Position numbers and translations under genes: made by a program. Below are positions 33,695 to 43,031 of a stretch of 64,000 nucleotides of DNA, in pieces. The number at the start of each line of letters is the position of its first letter. Position 1 is the first letter of the stretch. The DNA comes from Microbacterium enclense (GTDB lineage: Bacteria; Actinomycetota; Actinomycetes; Actinomycetales; Microbacteriaceae): assembly GCF_001456955.1 (NCBI RefSeq), contig NZ_KQ758467.1, positions 654,725-718,724 of the forward strand, in the 5' to 3' direction. The notes beneath the pieces are model-generated. The model worked only from the letters and a program-made list of their open reading frames with translations. It did no database searches and was not told the DNA's origin.

Positions 33695-34962
33695 CAGGCG
33701 CTCTCTTCCTTCATGTGCGCGAGCGCGTCGCGCAGGTCGTCCTCGGCGATGACGTGCCCCATGCGGTCACGCTTGGTCTCGAGGTACTGGTGGTTGTTGG
33801 GGCCGACGCCGACCAGCAGGGGCACCTGCTCGACGACGTCGAGGCCGAAGCCGCGCAGCTGCGCGACCTTGTCGGTGTTGTTCGTCAGCAGGCGCACCTT
33901 CTCGACCCCCAGGTCGGCGAGGATGCCGGCGGCCGCGGCGTAATCGCGGGCATCGGCGGGCAGACCCAGGGCCAGGTTGGCATCCACCGTGTCGAGTCCC
34001 CGCTCCTGCAGGTTGTACGCGCGCAGCTTGTTGATGAGGCCGATGCCGCGCCCCTCATGGCCGCGCATGTAGATGACGATGCCGCCGTCGCGGTCGATGG
34101 TGTCGAGCGCGGCGTCGAGCTGGGGGCCGCACTCGCACTTCAGCGATCCGAAGGCTTCGCCCGTCAGGCACTCGGAGTGCACGCGCACCAGCGGTGCCGG
34201 CTCGAGGAGGTCGCCCGAGACGACGGCGAGGTGGTCGGTGCCGGTGACGCGGTCCTTGTACGCCAGGAAGCGGAACGTGCCGTGCGAGGTGGGCACGTTC
34301 GACTCGGCGCGCAGGCTCACGCGGCGCCGGGCGGGCGCGGCCGTGGGCGAGGGATCGATCTCGTTCAGGTGGGCGATGAGCTGCTCGATCGTGATGACCG
34401 GGATGCCGTCGCGCTCACCGAGCTCGAACAGTCCGGGCAGGCGCATCATGCTGCCGTCCTCGGCAACGACCTCGGCGATCGCGCCGACCGGTTCGAGTCC
34501 GGCCAGGCGCATGAGGTCGACGGCCGCCTCGGTGTGCCCCGCACGTTCGCGGACGCCGCCGTCGACGGCGCGCAGCGGGAGCACGTGTCCGGGGCGGATG
34601 ACGCTGGTCGGCACCGACTCCGGGTCGGCGAGCACGTTGAGCGTGCGCGCGCGGTCGGCGGCGCTGATGCCGGTGGTCACACCCGACGCGGCGTCGACGC
34701 TCACGGTGTACGCGGTGCCTCGCGCGTCCTCGTTGACCTCGACCATCGGGGGGAGGTCGAGCCGGTCGGCCCACTCGGCGGGCATGGGGGCGCAGACGTA
34801 TCCGCTCGACCAGCGGACCGTCCAGGCCAGCCACTCGGGGGTGGCGAGCTGGGCCGAGATGATGACGTCGCCCTCGTTCTCACGGTTCTCGTCGTCGGCG
34901 ACCAGGATCGGGCGTCCCTGACGAAGGGCTTCGAGGGCCTCGGGGATGGTGGACAGGCTCAT
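33694..34962 (-). CDS. ribBA: Bifunctional DHBP synthase / GTP cyclohydrolase II
   Basis: A 422-residue fusion. Residues about 1-205 are 3,4-dihydroxy-2-butanone 4-phosphate synthase (VADDENRENEGD, AGHTEAAVDL); residues about 215-415 are GTP cyclohydrolase II, with zinc cysteines in CLTGEAFGSLKCECG and the YMRGHEGRGIGL substrate loop. They make the two precursors of riboflavin. ATG at 34962 after GAGGGG, overlapping the ribE stop by 4 bp (ATGA). It is in the expected place of the ribD-ribE-ribBA-ribH operon. Confidence 0.97.
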   Translation of the reverse strand: MSLSTIPEALEALRQGRPILVADDENRENEGDVIISAQLATPEWLAWTVRWSSGYVCAPMPAEWADRLDLPPMVEVNEDARGTAYTVSVDAASGVTTGISAADRARTLNVLADPESVPTSVIRPGHVLPLRAVDGGVRERAGHTEAAVDLMRLAGLEPVGAIAEVVAEDGSMMRLPGLFELGERDGIPVITIEQLIAHLNEIDPSPTAAPARRRVSLRAESNVPTSHGTFRFLAYKDRVTGTDHLAVVSGDLLEPAPLVRVHSECLTGEAFGSLKCECGPQLDAALDTIDRDGGIVIYMRGHEGRGIGLINKLRAYNLQERGLDTVDANLALGLPADARDYAAAAGILADLGVEKVRLLTNNTDKVAQLRGFGLDVVEQVPLLVGVGPNNHQYLETKRDRMGHVIAEDDLRDALAHMKEESA

Positions 34963-35639
34963 GCGGAGCCCCTCTCGGTCGTTGCGGCGGATGCCGCGGG
35001 GTTCTCTTCGGTGCCGCGGGTCTCGGTGGCGGGCGTGCGGAAGGCGAGCATGCGCTGCACGTGGCGCGCGAGGATGTCGGTCTCGAGGTTCACCGGCCGT
35101 CCGGCCTCGGCGGTACCCAGCGTCGTCGCCGTGAGTGTCTCGGGGATCAGCGACACCTCGAGCCACGGCTCGGGGTCGCCTGCGGGGCTGACCGCGCTGA
35201 CGGTGAGCGAGACGCCGTCGATCGCGATCGACCCCTTGTCGACGACGAGCGGGGCGAGATGGCTCGGGATGCCGACCCGCACGACGCTCCACTGTGCGCC
35301 TGGGCGCACCTCGCGCACGGTCCCCGTGCCGTCGATGTGGCCCTGCACGATGTGTCCGCCGAGCCGGCCATGGGCGGCGGTGGCCCGCTCGAGGTTGACC
35401 GCGCGGCCGGGCGCCACGTCGGCGAGCGTCGACATGTCGAGAGTCTGCTTCATCACGTCGGCGGTGAACCAGTCCTCGCCGCGGTCGACCACGGTCAGGC
35501 ACACCCCGCTGACCGAGATCGAGTCGCCGTGACCGGCGTCCGACACCGCGACGGGGGCCGTGACGGTGACCCGGACGCCGTCGCCCGAAGGCTCCACGGC
35601 GGTGATCGAGCCGATCTCTTCGACGATTCCGGTGAACAT
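34959..35639 (-). CDS. ribE: Riboflavin synthase, alpha chain
   Basis: A 226-residue riboflavin synthase that dismutates two lumazines into riboflavin. The N-terminal MFTGIVEE is diagnostic; the two tandem barrel halves are visible as SGVCLTV (residues about 44-50) and DGVSLTV (about 140-146). About 20 extra residues at the C-terminus are Ala/Thr-rich. ATG at 35639 overlaps the ribD stop as TGATG. Confidence 0.96.
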   Translation of the reverse strand: MFTGIVEEIGSITAVEPSGDGVRVTVTAPVAVSDAGHGDSISVSGVCLTVVDRGEDWFTADVMKQTLDMSTLADVAPGRAVNLERATAAHGRLGGHIVQGHIDGTGTVREVRPGAQWSVVRVGIPSHLAPLVVDKGSIAIDGVSLTVSAVSPAGDPEPWLEVSLIPETLTATTLGTAEAGRPVNLETDILARHVQRMLAFRTPATETRGTEENPAASAATTERGSA

Positions 35640-36853
35640 CAGGCGTCTCCTCTGTTGTCGCTGGCGGGCGCGGGCGCGGTGAACGCGGGCTCGGCGGTGG
35701 CGGGCTCGGTGGCGGCGGGCTCGGTTGCCGCCGGTTGCGCCGCCGGGCGAGCCGCAGCCCGTGGCGTGGGTGCGCCGGGGGCCGCAGCCCGGGGCGTGGG
35801 TTCACCGGGGTCCGCCACCCGTGGCGTGGGTGCGCCGGGGGCCGCCGCGGGACGGGCGACGAACAGCGTGTCGTCGCCGAGCTGCTGGATGGATGCCACG
35901 GTCAGCCGCCGCGCGTCCGCGATGCTCGCGACGCCGATGTCGCCGAGGGCGAGGCGCGAGCCGCCGAGAAGCACGGGGGCCACATAGACGAGCAGCTCGT
36001 CGGCGAGCCCCTCGCGCAGGAACGCACTCGCGAGGGTGGGGCCGCCCTCGACGAAGACGCGCTGCAGGCCCCGCGCGGCGAGGTCGGTGAGCACGGCGTG
36101 CAGGTCATGCGTCGCGTAGAAGAGGGGCTCGCGCGGATGGCGGCGCACAGCGGCATCCGGGGCCGTGTCGCTCTCGCCGATGACGACGGGCACGGGCTGC
36201 GCCTCGAGCAACGAACCGTCGGCGGCGCGCGCGGTCAGCGCGGGGTCATCGCTGCGAACTGTGCCGGTCCCCGCGATGATCGCGTCGGCCTCGGCGCGGC
36301 GCGCGTGCACGTCGCGGCGGGCGGCGGGTCCGGTGATCCACTGGCTGGTGCCGTCATCGGCCGCGGCGCGACCGTCGAGGCTCTGCGCCCACTTGACGGT
36401 GACGTGGGGGCGGCCGGTGCGCTGGAGGGCGGCCCAGTCGTGGACGAGGGCCGCCGCTTCCGACGCGGCGAGACCCGCTTCGACGTCGACGCCCGCAGCG
36501 CGCAGGCGCTCCGCCCCGCCCGCTGCGGCATCCGTGGGATCGTCGAGGGCGTAGACGACGCGGGCGACGCCGGCCTCGATGAGCGCGACGGCGCACGGTC
36601 CGGTGCGGCCGGTGTGATTGCACGGCTCCAGGGTGACGACCGCCGTGGTGCCTCGGGCTTCGCCGGGCGCGAGCTTCGACAGGGCGTCGACCTCGGCGTG
36701 CGGTGTGCCCGCGCCGCGATGGAACCCCTCCGCCAGCACGTCGCCGGCCGGAGAGAGGATGACCGCGCCGACCTGCGGGTTCAGCCCGCGCGGGCCGCGC
36801 CGGGCGAGCAGGAGCGCTCGCCGCATGGCGTCGATCTCGGCGGCGGATGCCAT
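35639..36853 (-). CDS. ribD: Bifunctional pyrimidine deaminase/reductase with Pro/Ala-rich tail
   Basis: A 404-residue RibD. The deaminase domain (about 5-145) has zinc ligands in TPHAEVDAL and PCNHTGRTGPC; the reductase domain (about 150-340) has the usual KWAQSLDGR and FVEGGPTL. The family normally ends near residue 345. Here a tail of about 65 residues follows, with three PG(A/E)PTPR words and repeated ATEPA words, encoded by imperfect repeats (35690-35850). ATG at 36853. First gene of the operon, just below the FMN riboswitch. The tail is likely disordered and dispensable (inference). Confidence 0.95.
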   Translation of the reverse strand: MASAAEIDAMRRALLLARRGPRGLNPQVGAVILSPAGDVLAEGFHRGAGTPHAEVDALSKLAPGEARGTTAVVTLEPCNHTGRTGPCAVALIEAGVARVVYALDDPTDAAAGGAERLRAAGVDVEAGLAASEAAALVHDWAALQRTGRPHVTVKWAQSLDGRAAADDGTSQWITGPAARRDVHARRAEADAIIAGTGTVRSDDPALTARAADGSLLEAQPVPVVIGESDTAPDAAVRRHPREPLFYATHDLHAVLTDLAARGLQRVFVEGGPTLASAFLREGLADELLVYVAPVLLGGSRLALGDIGVASIADARRLTVASIQQLGDDTLFVARPAAAPGAPTPRVADPGEPTPRAAAPGAPTPRAAARPAAQPAATEPAATEPATAEPAFTAPAPASDNRGDA

Positions 36854-36916
36854 TTCCCTGTCCTTCCCGCGGTGTCGGGGCGGGACCAGCGGGAAGGCGC
36901 GACGCGCCGTCCGTGC

Positions 36917-37054
36917 TGCCTCCTATCCGGACTAGCGAGGGGGAACCCCCGCATCACCGTCGGTCCCGGATTTCCACCGGATCGGCCCCACCGCGTGACG
37001 CGGAGGGGTTCGCGGACTGTCACCGCCGGTTCGGATTCTCACCGACCCCGGAGC
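36917..37054 (-). promoter_or_regulatory. FMN riboswitch (RFN element)
   Basis: On the minus strand the conserved RFN segments occur in order: GGGGTCGGTGAGAATCCG, ACCGGCGGTGACAGTCCGCG, the GATCCGGTGGAAATCC arm, GACCGACGGTGA and the closing TAGTCCGGATAGGAGGC. It lies about 65 bp before ribD and should turn down the operon when FMN is high, here probably by hiding the ribosome site or by termination. TACACT (complement of 37072-37077) is a possible -10 box just upstream. Confidence 0.97.
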
Positions 37055-37182
37055 ACGTTGTTGCACTTCTGAGTGTAGTGAACGTGGCGGTGGCGGTTTC
37101 ATTCCCCGGAACGGGGCGAAACACGCGCGTTCGACGGGACCGGGGGTTTGCTCGCATGCGGGCGGGCGAGTCCGCGTGCCTG

Positions 37183-37282
37183 GTCGCGCCGCGCGGGCGG
37201 GCGTTCGTGCATGTCTTGTCGCGCCGCACGGGAGGGCGGGCGGGTGCGCTCGTGTCGTCGCGCCGCGCGGGCGGGCGGGCGT
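37183..37282. repeat. GC-rich imperfect repeats before the secreted protease
   Basis: The word GTCGCGCCGC(G/A)CGGG occurs at 37183, 37218 and 37257, with GGCGGGCG after each. The gap 37055-37429 holds no gene; right of these repeats (about 37315-37430) the GC content drops sharply and must hold the protease promoter. Confidence 0.6.
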
Positions 37283-37429
37283 GCGGACGCCTCCCGCGAC
37301 CGCAACGGCGGCGCAACCTATACCAAAGAATCCCGGACGCGTCACCTGGTCGAAACTTTTAGGCCCTATTCTTTTCGTCGGCGGGCTTTCCTATCATTCC
37401 GCCTTGAATTCTTCGCGAGGGTTGAGGGA

Positions 37430-39154
37430 ATGGCTTTGAAGATTTTCCGTCCCGCGAGCGCGATGGTGGCCGTGGCCGCCGTTCTGCTCGCCGGTGTGGT
37501 CGGTGCGTCACCGGCGTCAGCAGCGACGCGCCCGGCGGGCGACTACGTCATCGGGCTCGCCGACGGCGTCGACGCGGCCGCGCTCGCGGCGCGCTACGGC
37601 GTCGACGTCGACGACCGGTACACGGCCGCACTGAACGGCTTCGCAGCGAGCCTGACGGCCGAAGAAGCGACGGCACTGGCCAACGACCGCCGCGTCAGCA
37701 TCCTGGCGGCCGATGTCGAGGTCGAGGGCTTCGCGCAGATGGACACCCCCACCCCCAGGACCGTGCAGGCCGACAAGGCGCCGGTCAACGCGGGCGACGG
37801 TGTGCAGACGCCCTGGACCGGTCCTGCGGTCGCGGTGATCGACTCGGGCGTGAACCCCCACATCGACTACAACCTCGTCAAGGCGGTCAACTGCCTGGGC
37901 ACCAGCGACGAGCGCGACGGCAACGGTCACGGCACCGGCGTCTCGGGGTACATCGCGGCTTACGACAATGATTTCGGCACGGTCGGTGTCGCCCCCGGCG
38001 CGCCCATCTATTCGGTTCGCGTGATGGATGCCAAGAACAAGGGCACGCTTTCTTCGGTGCTCTGCGGTGTCGACTGGGTCGTCGCGAATGCAGCGACCTA
38101 CAACATCAAGGTCGCCAACATGAGCCTCGGATTCGAAGGCGTCGACGACGGCAACTGCGGCTACTCCAACAGCGACGCGCTTCACCAGTCCATCTGCCGC
38201 CTGACGTCGCAGGGTGTCGTCGTGGTCTCGGGTGCCGGAAACGGTGCCACCGACCTCGGACGCGTCCTCCCCGGCTCGTACGACGAGGTGCTGGTGGCGA
38301 CGAACATGGCGGACTACGACGGCAAGCCCGGCGGACTGGCCGCGAGCACCTGCGGCCTCTCCACCAAGGACGACTCGCCCTGGCTGAACACGAACTACGC
38401 CGTCTCCGACGCCGACAAGGCCCACACGCTCGCCGCGCCCGGCACCTGCCCGTACACCACGCTGAAGGGCGACCGCTTCGGGTACATCCAGTCGGGCACG
38501 TCCATGGCGACCGCCGCCCTGAGTGGTGTCGTCCTGAACTGCTTCGCCACGGGGACCTGCTCCGGCATGACCACCCCGCAGGTCATCCAGCAGGTCATCG
38601 GTCAGGCGAAGGCAGCAGACGCGAAGGGTCACACCTGGTTCGGCAGCCCGTCGGCCGCCGGCTCCTCGCCGAGCAAGTACTACGGCTACCTCGCCACCGT
38701 CGCCCCCACGGGCTCCGGCCCGGCGCCGACCCCGACGCCGACTGCCACGCCGACGCCGACCGCATCGCCCACGCCCACCGCATCGCCGACCCCGACGCGC
38801 ACGCCGACGCCGACTGCGACGCCGACTGCTTCGCCTACGCCGACGGCGTCGCCCACCCCGTCGAAGGACACGACCGCACCGACGACGTCGATCGTCAGCC
38901 CGACCACGGGCACGACGATCACCGGACGCGGCGACCTCGTCGCCTCGGCGAGCGACAACGTCGGTGTGACCGGTGTCAGCTTCTGGGCGGGCTCGACCAA
39001 GCTCGGTGATGCCGTGCGCGGCAGCGACGGACTCTGGCGCACCACGCTCGACGCCAGCCAGTACCCCAAGGGTCGCTACCAGATCCGCTCGCGCGCCGTG
39101 GATGCGGCCGGCAACATCGGGTGGAGCCCGATCGTGACGATCGCGGTCGGCTGA
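37430..39154 (+). CDS. Secreted subtilisin-like (S8) serine protease with Thr/Pro linker and Ig-like domain
   Basis: A 574-residue exported protease. A signal peptide (about 1-31, cut after ASA) is followed by an I9-like propeptide (about 35-100), the S8 catalytic domain (about 125-425) with Asp138 (VAVIDSG), His167 (GNGHGTG), oxyanion Asn271 and Ser358 (SGTSMA), a Thr/Pro repeat linker (about 431-477) and a C-terminal Ig-like domain (about 485-574; DNVGVTGVSFW, GNIGWSP). Cys pairs such as Cys243/Cys256 fit an extracellular protein. No cell-wall sorting signal is seen, so release or loose surface binding is likely. ATG at 37430 after GAGGGA. Ends at a strong 20-bp hairpin. Confidence 0.93.
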   Translation: MALKIFRPASAMVAVAAVLLAGVVGASPASAATRPAGDYVIGLADGVDAAALAARYGVDVDDRYTAALNGFAASLTAEEATALANDRRVSILAADVEVEGFAQMDTPTPRTVQADKAPVNAGDGVQTPWTGPAVAVIDSGVNPHIDYNLVKAVNCLGTSDERDGNGHGTGVSGYIAAYDNDFGTVGVAPGAPIYSVRVMDAKNKGTLSSVLCGVDWVVANAATYNIKVANMSLGFEGVDDGNCGYSNSDALHQSICRLTSQGVVVVSGAGNGATDLGRVLPGSYDEVLVATNMADYDGKPGGLAASTCGLSTKDDSPWLNTNYAVSDADKAHTLAAPGTCPYTTLKGDRFGYIQSGTSMATAALSGVVLNCFATGTCSGMTTPQVIQQVIGQAKAADAKGHTWFGSPSAAGSSPSKYYGYLATVAPTGSGPAPTPTPTATPTPTASPTPTASPTPTRTPTPTATPTASPTPTASPTPSKDTTAPTTSIVSPTTGTTITGRGDLVASASDNVGVTGVSFWAGSTKLGDAVRGSDGLWRTTLDASQYPKGRYQIRSRAVDAAGNIGWSPIVTIAVG

Positions 39155-39161
39155 CCCTCTG

Positions 39162-39205
39162 ACGACAACGGCGGGTGACACTCCGGTGTCGCCCGCCGTT
39201 GTCGT
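39162..39205 (+). terminator. Terminator after the secreted protease
   Basis: 20-bp stem (39162-39181 and 39186-39205) with a TCCG tetraloop and a single mismatch that is a G-U pair in RNA, 7 bp after the stop codon. Confidence 0.93.
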
Positions 39206-39220
39206 TCCCGCGGCCGCGGT

Positions 39221-39412
39221 GCTTCGATCCGGTGGCGTCGGTGCGGATACCGGCACCTCTCGCGCGATGGCGGAGATGCCGGGCGCTTCGATCCGGCGGT
39301 GTCGCTGCGGATGCCGGCGTCTCTCCAGCGGTGACGGAGATGCCGGGCGCTTCGATCCGGCGGTGTCGCTGCGTGTATCGGCAGCTGTCCCGCGGTGGCG
39401 GGGATGCCAAGC
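39221..39412. repeat. 64-bp tandem repeat, three copies
   Basis: Units start at 39221, 39285 and 39349 and open with GCTTCGATCCGG(T/C)GG; similarity is highest between units 2 and 3. Together with the terminator this fills most of the 352-bp gap between the protease and the glycosylase gene. No coding signal. Confidence 0.9.
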
Positions 39413-39506
39413 GGATGACCGCGAGGTCTCCGGACCGCAATGGTGGTCTCGTCGCTGACCGGACGAAGTCTCCTGGAAGCTGGAACCGGTGGACAGCGTC
39501 GCCGCG

Positions 39507-40370
39507 CTACTTCAGCAGGCGCGACAACCGGCGGTCGGCGAGCAGCTTGCCGCCGGTCTGACACGTCGGGCAGTACTCGAGCGAGTTGTCGGCGAAGAAG
39601 ACACTTCGCACCTCGTCGCCGCACACCGGGCACGCCTCGCCGCGCCGCCCGTGCACGCGCATGCCGCGGCGCTTGGCATCCTTCAGCTCCGCCGGCGGCT
39701 TGCCGCGGGCAGCCTCGATCGCTTCGGTGAGGGTGGTGGTCATCGCCGTGAAGAGGCGGTCGACCTCATCGTCGGTGAGGGTGGCGGCGAGGGCGTAGGG
39801 CGACATCTTCGCCGCGTGGAGGATATCGTCGGAGTAAGCGTTGCCCACGCCCGCGATGATCGACTGGTCGCGCAGCACGCCCTTGATCTGCGTGCGCCGA
39901 CCGGTGAGCAGCGCGCCGAACTCCGCCCGGCCGAAATCGTCGTCGAGCGGGTCGGGTCCGAGGCGCGCGATGCCGGTCACCTCGGCCGGGTCGGTCACGG
40001 CGTACACGGCGAGCGACTTCTTCGTTCCCGCCTCGGTGAGGTCGAACCCCGAGCCGTCGTCGAAGCCCACCCGTAGGGCGATGGGCGTTTTGCCCGGCTT
40101 TATCAGCGTCGTGGGCAGCGCGTCGTACCACCGCAGCCAACCGGCCTTCGCCAGGTGGAACACGAGATGGATGCCGCCGTCGGTGGCGATGTCGACGAAC
40201 TTGCCGTGCCGCTCGACGCCGGTCACCTGCGCGCCGACGAGATCGGTCAGGGGAGGGGAGTACGTCTTCAGGGCGTTGATGGCCGACACGGTGGCCTTGT
40301 CGACGCGCAGCCCCGCGAGGCGGCCCCGCAGGAACTCGACGAGCCCTTCGACCTCTGGCATCTCCGGCAT
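39507..40370 (-). CDS. Fpg/Nei family DNA glycosylase (formamidopyrimidine or endonuclease VIII type)
   Basis: A 287-residue base-excision repair glycosylase/AP lyase. The N-terminus MPEMPEVEGL supplies the catalytic Pro2 and Glu3; the helix-two-turn-helix region holds QSIIAGVGNAYSDDIL; the C-terminal zinc finger has two CPxC pairs (CPVCG about 250, CPTCQ about 271) and the GGK end. Differences from standard MutM (for example the AYSDDIL segment) suggest one of the actinobacterial Nei/Fpg paralogues, so I give no symbol. ATG at 40370 without a clear Shine-Dalgarno. Confidence 0.93.
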   Translation of the reverse strand: MPEMPEVEGLVEFLRGRLAGLRVDKATVSAINALKTYSPPLTDLVGAQVTGVERHGKFVDIATDGGIHLVFHLAKAGWLRWYDALPTTLIKPGKTPIALRVGFDDGSGFDLTEAGTKKSLAVYAVTDPAEVTGIARLGPDPLDDDFGRAEFGALLTGRRTQIKGVLRDQSIIAGVGNAYSDDILHAAKMSPYALAATLTDDEVDRLFTAMTTTLTEAIEAARGKPPAELKDAKRRGMRVHGRRGEACPVCGDEVRSVFFADNSLEYCPTCQTGGKLLADRRLSRLLK

Positions 40371-40495
40371 GCGCCCATCGTGTCACGCCCCTCCGACATG
40401 GGACGAGGCCTTGCGTGGCGGCTGGTGCGTTCGGGGCAGAGTGGTGGTTCACCGTGCGGCCTGCAGAACGCCGTCGCAACACATACGTCGCACGC

Positions 40496-40579
40496 GACAT
40501 AACGCAGGAATTCCATCCCAGTTCCCCCACGCGCGGGCCACGCGGCTGCCTGCGCGGCCCGCTTTTCCTGCGTCGTGTC
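40496..40579. repeat. 84-bp palindromic element (ACGCAGGAA family), copy 1
   Basis: Arms GACATAACGCAGGAA (40496-40510) and TTCCTGCGTCGTGTC (40565-40579), 12 of 15 pairing, around a GC-rich centre with its own inverted CGCGGGCC/GGCCCGC. It lies in the 301-bp gap upstream of the AbiEi/DUF559-like gene; the rest of that gap shows no gene. Confidence 0.8.
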
Positions 40580-40671
40580 CGGTTCCTCCCCGGGACCGCA
40601 ATTCGTGGAGCAGTGCACGATTCCGGCCACGACGCACGGCGAGGAGGGGCGAGATCATTCATCGTCGTCCG

Positions 40672-41535
40672 ATGGAGAACCAACACCCGCCGGCATTCCC
40701 GCTCGACACGGTCATGTCATACGCCGAACTGCGCGCGGCCGGGGCGACTCGTGCCGGTATTCGCGAAGCCCTGGCGACCGGGGCCCTGCGCCGTGCGCGG
40801 CGCGATGTCTACGTCGGCGGTGGAGTCCACGAAACCGTCGTCGCGGCTCAACGTGTCGGCGGTCGATTGGATTGCATCTCGGCCGTCGCGGCGGCCGGGG
40901 TCTTCGTTCTCGATCGCTCGAGCCTTTATGTACAGGTGGAGCCGACTCATTCGCGACTACGCTCGCCGACTTCGCGTCGCCGCAGCCTGACCGCCGCGTC
41001 GGACGTGGTCGTGCATTGGCGGCATAGTGAGCGGGGTGCCGCGCACTCGATTCCTCTCACGGAGGCATTGGCCGTCGCCGTCCGGTGCCAAGGGCGCAGA
41101 GCCTCGATCGCGATGCTCGACAATGCGCTGTACCAATGCCTCATCGATGAGGCCGACCTAGGGGATCTGTTCGCGGGCCTTCCCTCGAAGTACGCAGCTC
41201 TACGGCCGCTCCTCGACGGTCGCGCCGAGGCGGGCTCCGAGAGCATCGCGCGTTTGCTGCTCAAGAACCTGGGCTGTTCTGTGCAGGTGCAGGTGCAGAT
41301 CGACGGCGTCGGCCGTGTGGATCTGCTCATAGACGGCTGGATCGTCGTCGAGTGCGACAGTCGAGCACACCATGCCGGGTGGGAGGCGCAGGAGCGGGAT
41401 CGGCTGCGCGATCTTCTGCTGGCTGAGCGGGGGTATGTCGTCATCCGACCGACGGCGAGCATGATTTTCAGCGACCCGAAACTTTTGCGCCGTGCCGTGC
41501 ATGGCCTCAGATCCTCCGCTGCCGTTCACCGCTGA
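40672..41535 (+). CDS. AbiEi-type N-terminal domain plus DUF559 (Vsr-like nuclease) protein
   Basis: A 287-residue protein. The first 60 residues (VMSYAELRAAGATRAGIREAL ... ARRDVYVG) resemble the winged-helix part of AbiEi antitoxins; the C-terminal 110 residues match DUF559, a Vsr/PD-(D/E)XK-related domain, with a conserved pattern Glu near 190, IDGVGRVDLLIDGWIVVECDS, HHAGWEAQERDRLRDLLL and RGYVVIRPT. Such solitary proteins are common and variable in Actinobacteria; function is unknown, with defence or DNA repair suspected. No AbiEii-like toxin follows. The ATG at 40672 lacks a near Shine-Dalgarno (GAGGAGG is 25 bases away), so the start is uncertain; 40714 (MSYAEL) is an alternative. Codon use is less GC3-rich than neighbours. 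Palindromic elements bracket it. Confidence 0.8.
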   Translation: MENQHPPAFPLDTVMSYAELRAAGATRAGIREALATGALRRARRDVYVGGGVHETVVAAQRVGGRLDCISAVAAAGVFVLDRSSLYVQVEPTHSRLRSPTSRRRSLTAASDVVVHWRHSERGAAHSIPLTEALAVAVRCQGRRASIAMLDNALYQCLIDEADLGDLFAGLPSKYAALRPLLDGRAEAGSESIARLLLKNLGCSVQVQVQIDGVGRVDLLIDGWIVVECDSRAHHAGWEAQERDRLRDLLLAERGYVVIRPTASMIFSDPKLLRRAVHGLRSSAAVHR

Positions 41536-41536
41536 G

Positions 41537-41619
41537 GACACGACACAGGAAACGTGTGCGGAGCGGTCTTCAGGGGTGCGGTCAGGGCCCACCGACCACC
41601 GGAATTCCTGCGTTGTGTC
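41537..41619. repeat. 83-bp palindromic element (ACGCAGGAA family), copy 2
   Basis: Arms GACACGACACAGGAA (41537-41551) and TTCCTGCGTTGTGTC (41605-41619), 13 of 15 pairing. It begins one base after the stop of the AbiEi/DUF559-like gene, and mirrors the copy at 40496-40579 on the other side of the gene. Confidence 0.85.
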
Positions 41620-41683
41620 TCTCAGCGACCTTCAGCGGAGTCGGCGCTGTGACGTTTTCGGAGATGGGGTCACAGCTGCCGGC

Positions 41684-41772
41684 GCATACACAACGCAGGA
41701 GAGTGGCGACGTAGGACTGCCGTGCCATTTGACGGCGCCGCGAGAAGCGCGGTTTCCCTGCGTGATGTCGCC
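41684..41772. repeat. Degenerate third copy of the ACGCAGGAA-family palindrome
   Basis: Left end GCATACACAACGCAGGA, right end TTTCCCTGCGTGATGTCGC; pairing is weaker than in the two copies that flank the gene. Lies just before the trpS terminator. Confidence 0.6.
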
Positions 41773-41784
41773 GCGGTAGAACGG

Positions 41785-41820
41785 CGACGCCCGCACGAAC
41801 GGTCGGTCGTGCGGGCGTCG
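41785..41820 (-). terminator. Terminator after trpS
   Basis: Perfect 14-bp stem CGACGCCCGCACGA and complement (41785-41798, 41807-41820), 8-nt loop, 10 bp after the trpS stop. Confidence 0.9.
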
Positions 41821-41830
41821 AGCGAGCAGG

Positions 41831-42844
<1,014 letters not shown>

Positions 42845-43031
42845 CTAGGCGTCGGCGCACAACCGCCGCGGCGCGCGGGCGCTGCGACAGGTGACGCGGG
42901 CGCTATGACGCGTGCACGCGGGCTCTGCGCCGGCCAGCGTTGTGTGAACACGGCACCGCTCGGGCGGCGACGCGAGAACGCGGGCGCCGCTCGGTCGCTG
43001 ACGATACGTGAACGCTGGACGCGCCCGCGGG

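Noticed and set aside
40672..41535. A complete AbiE-type toxin-antitoxin pair
   Set aside because: No AbiEii nucleotidyltransferase gene follows; the C-terminal half is DUF559-like instead, so the two-gene system is not supported.
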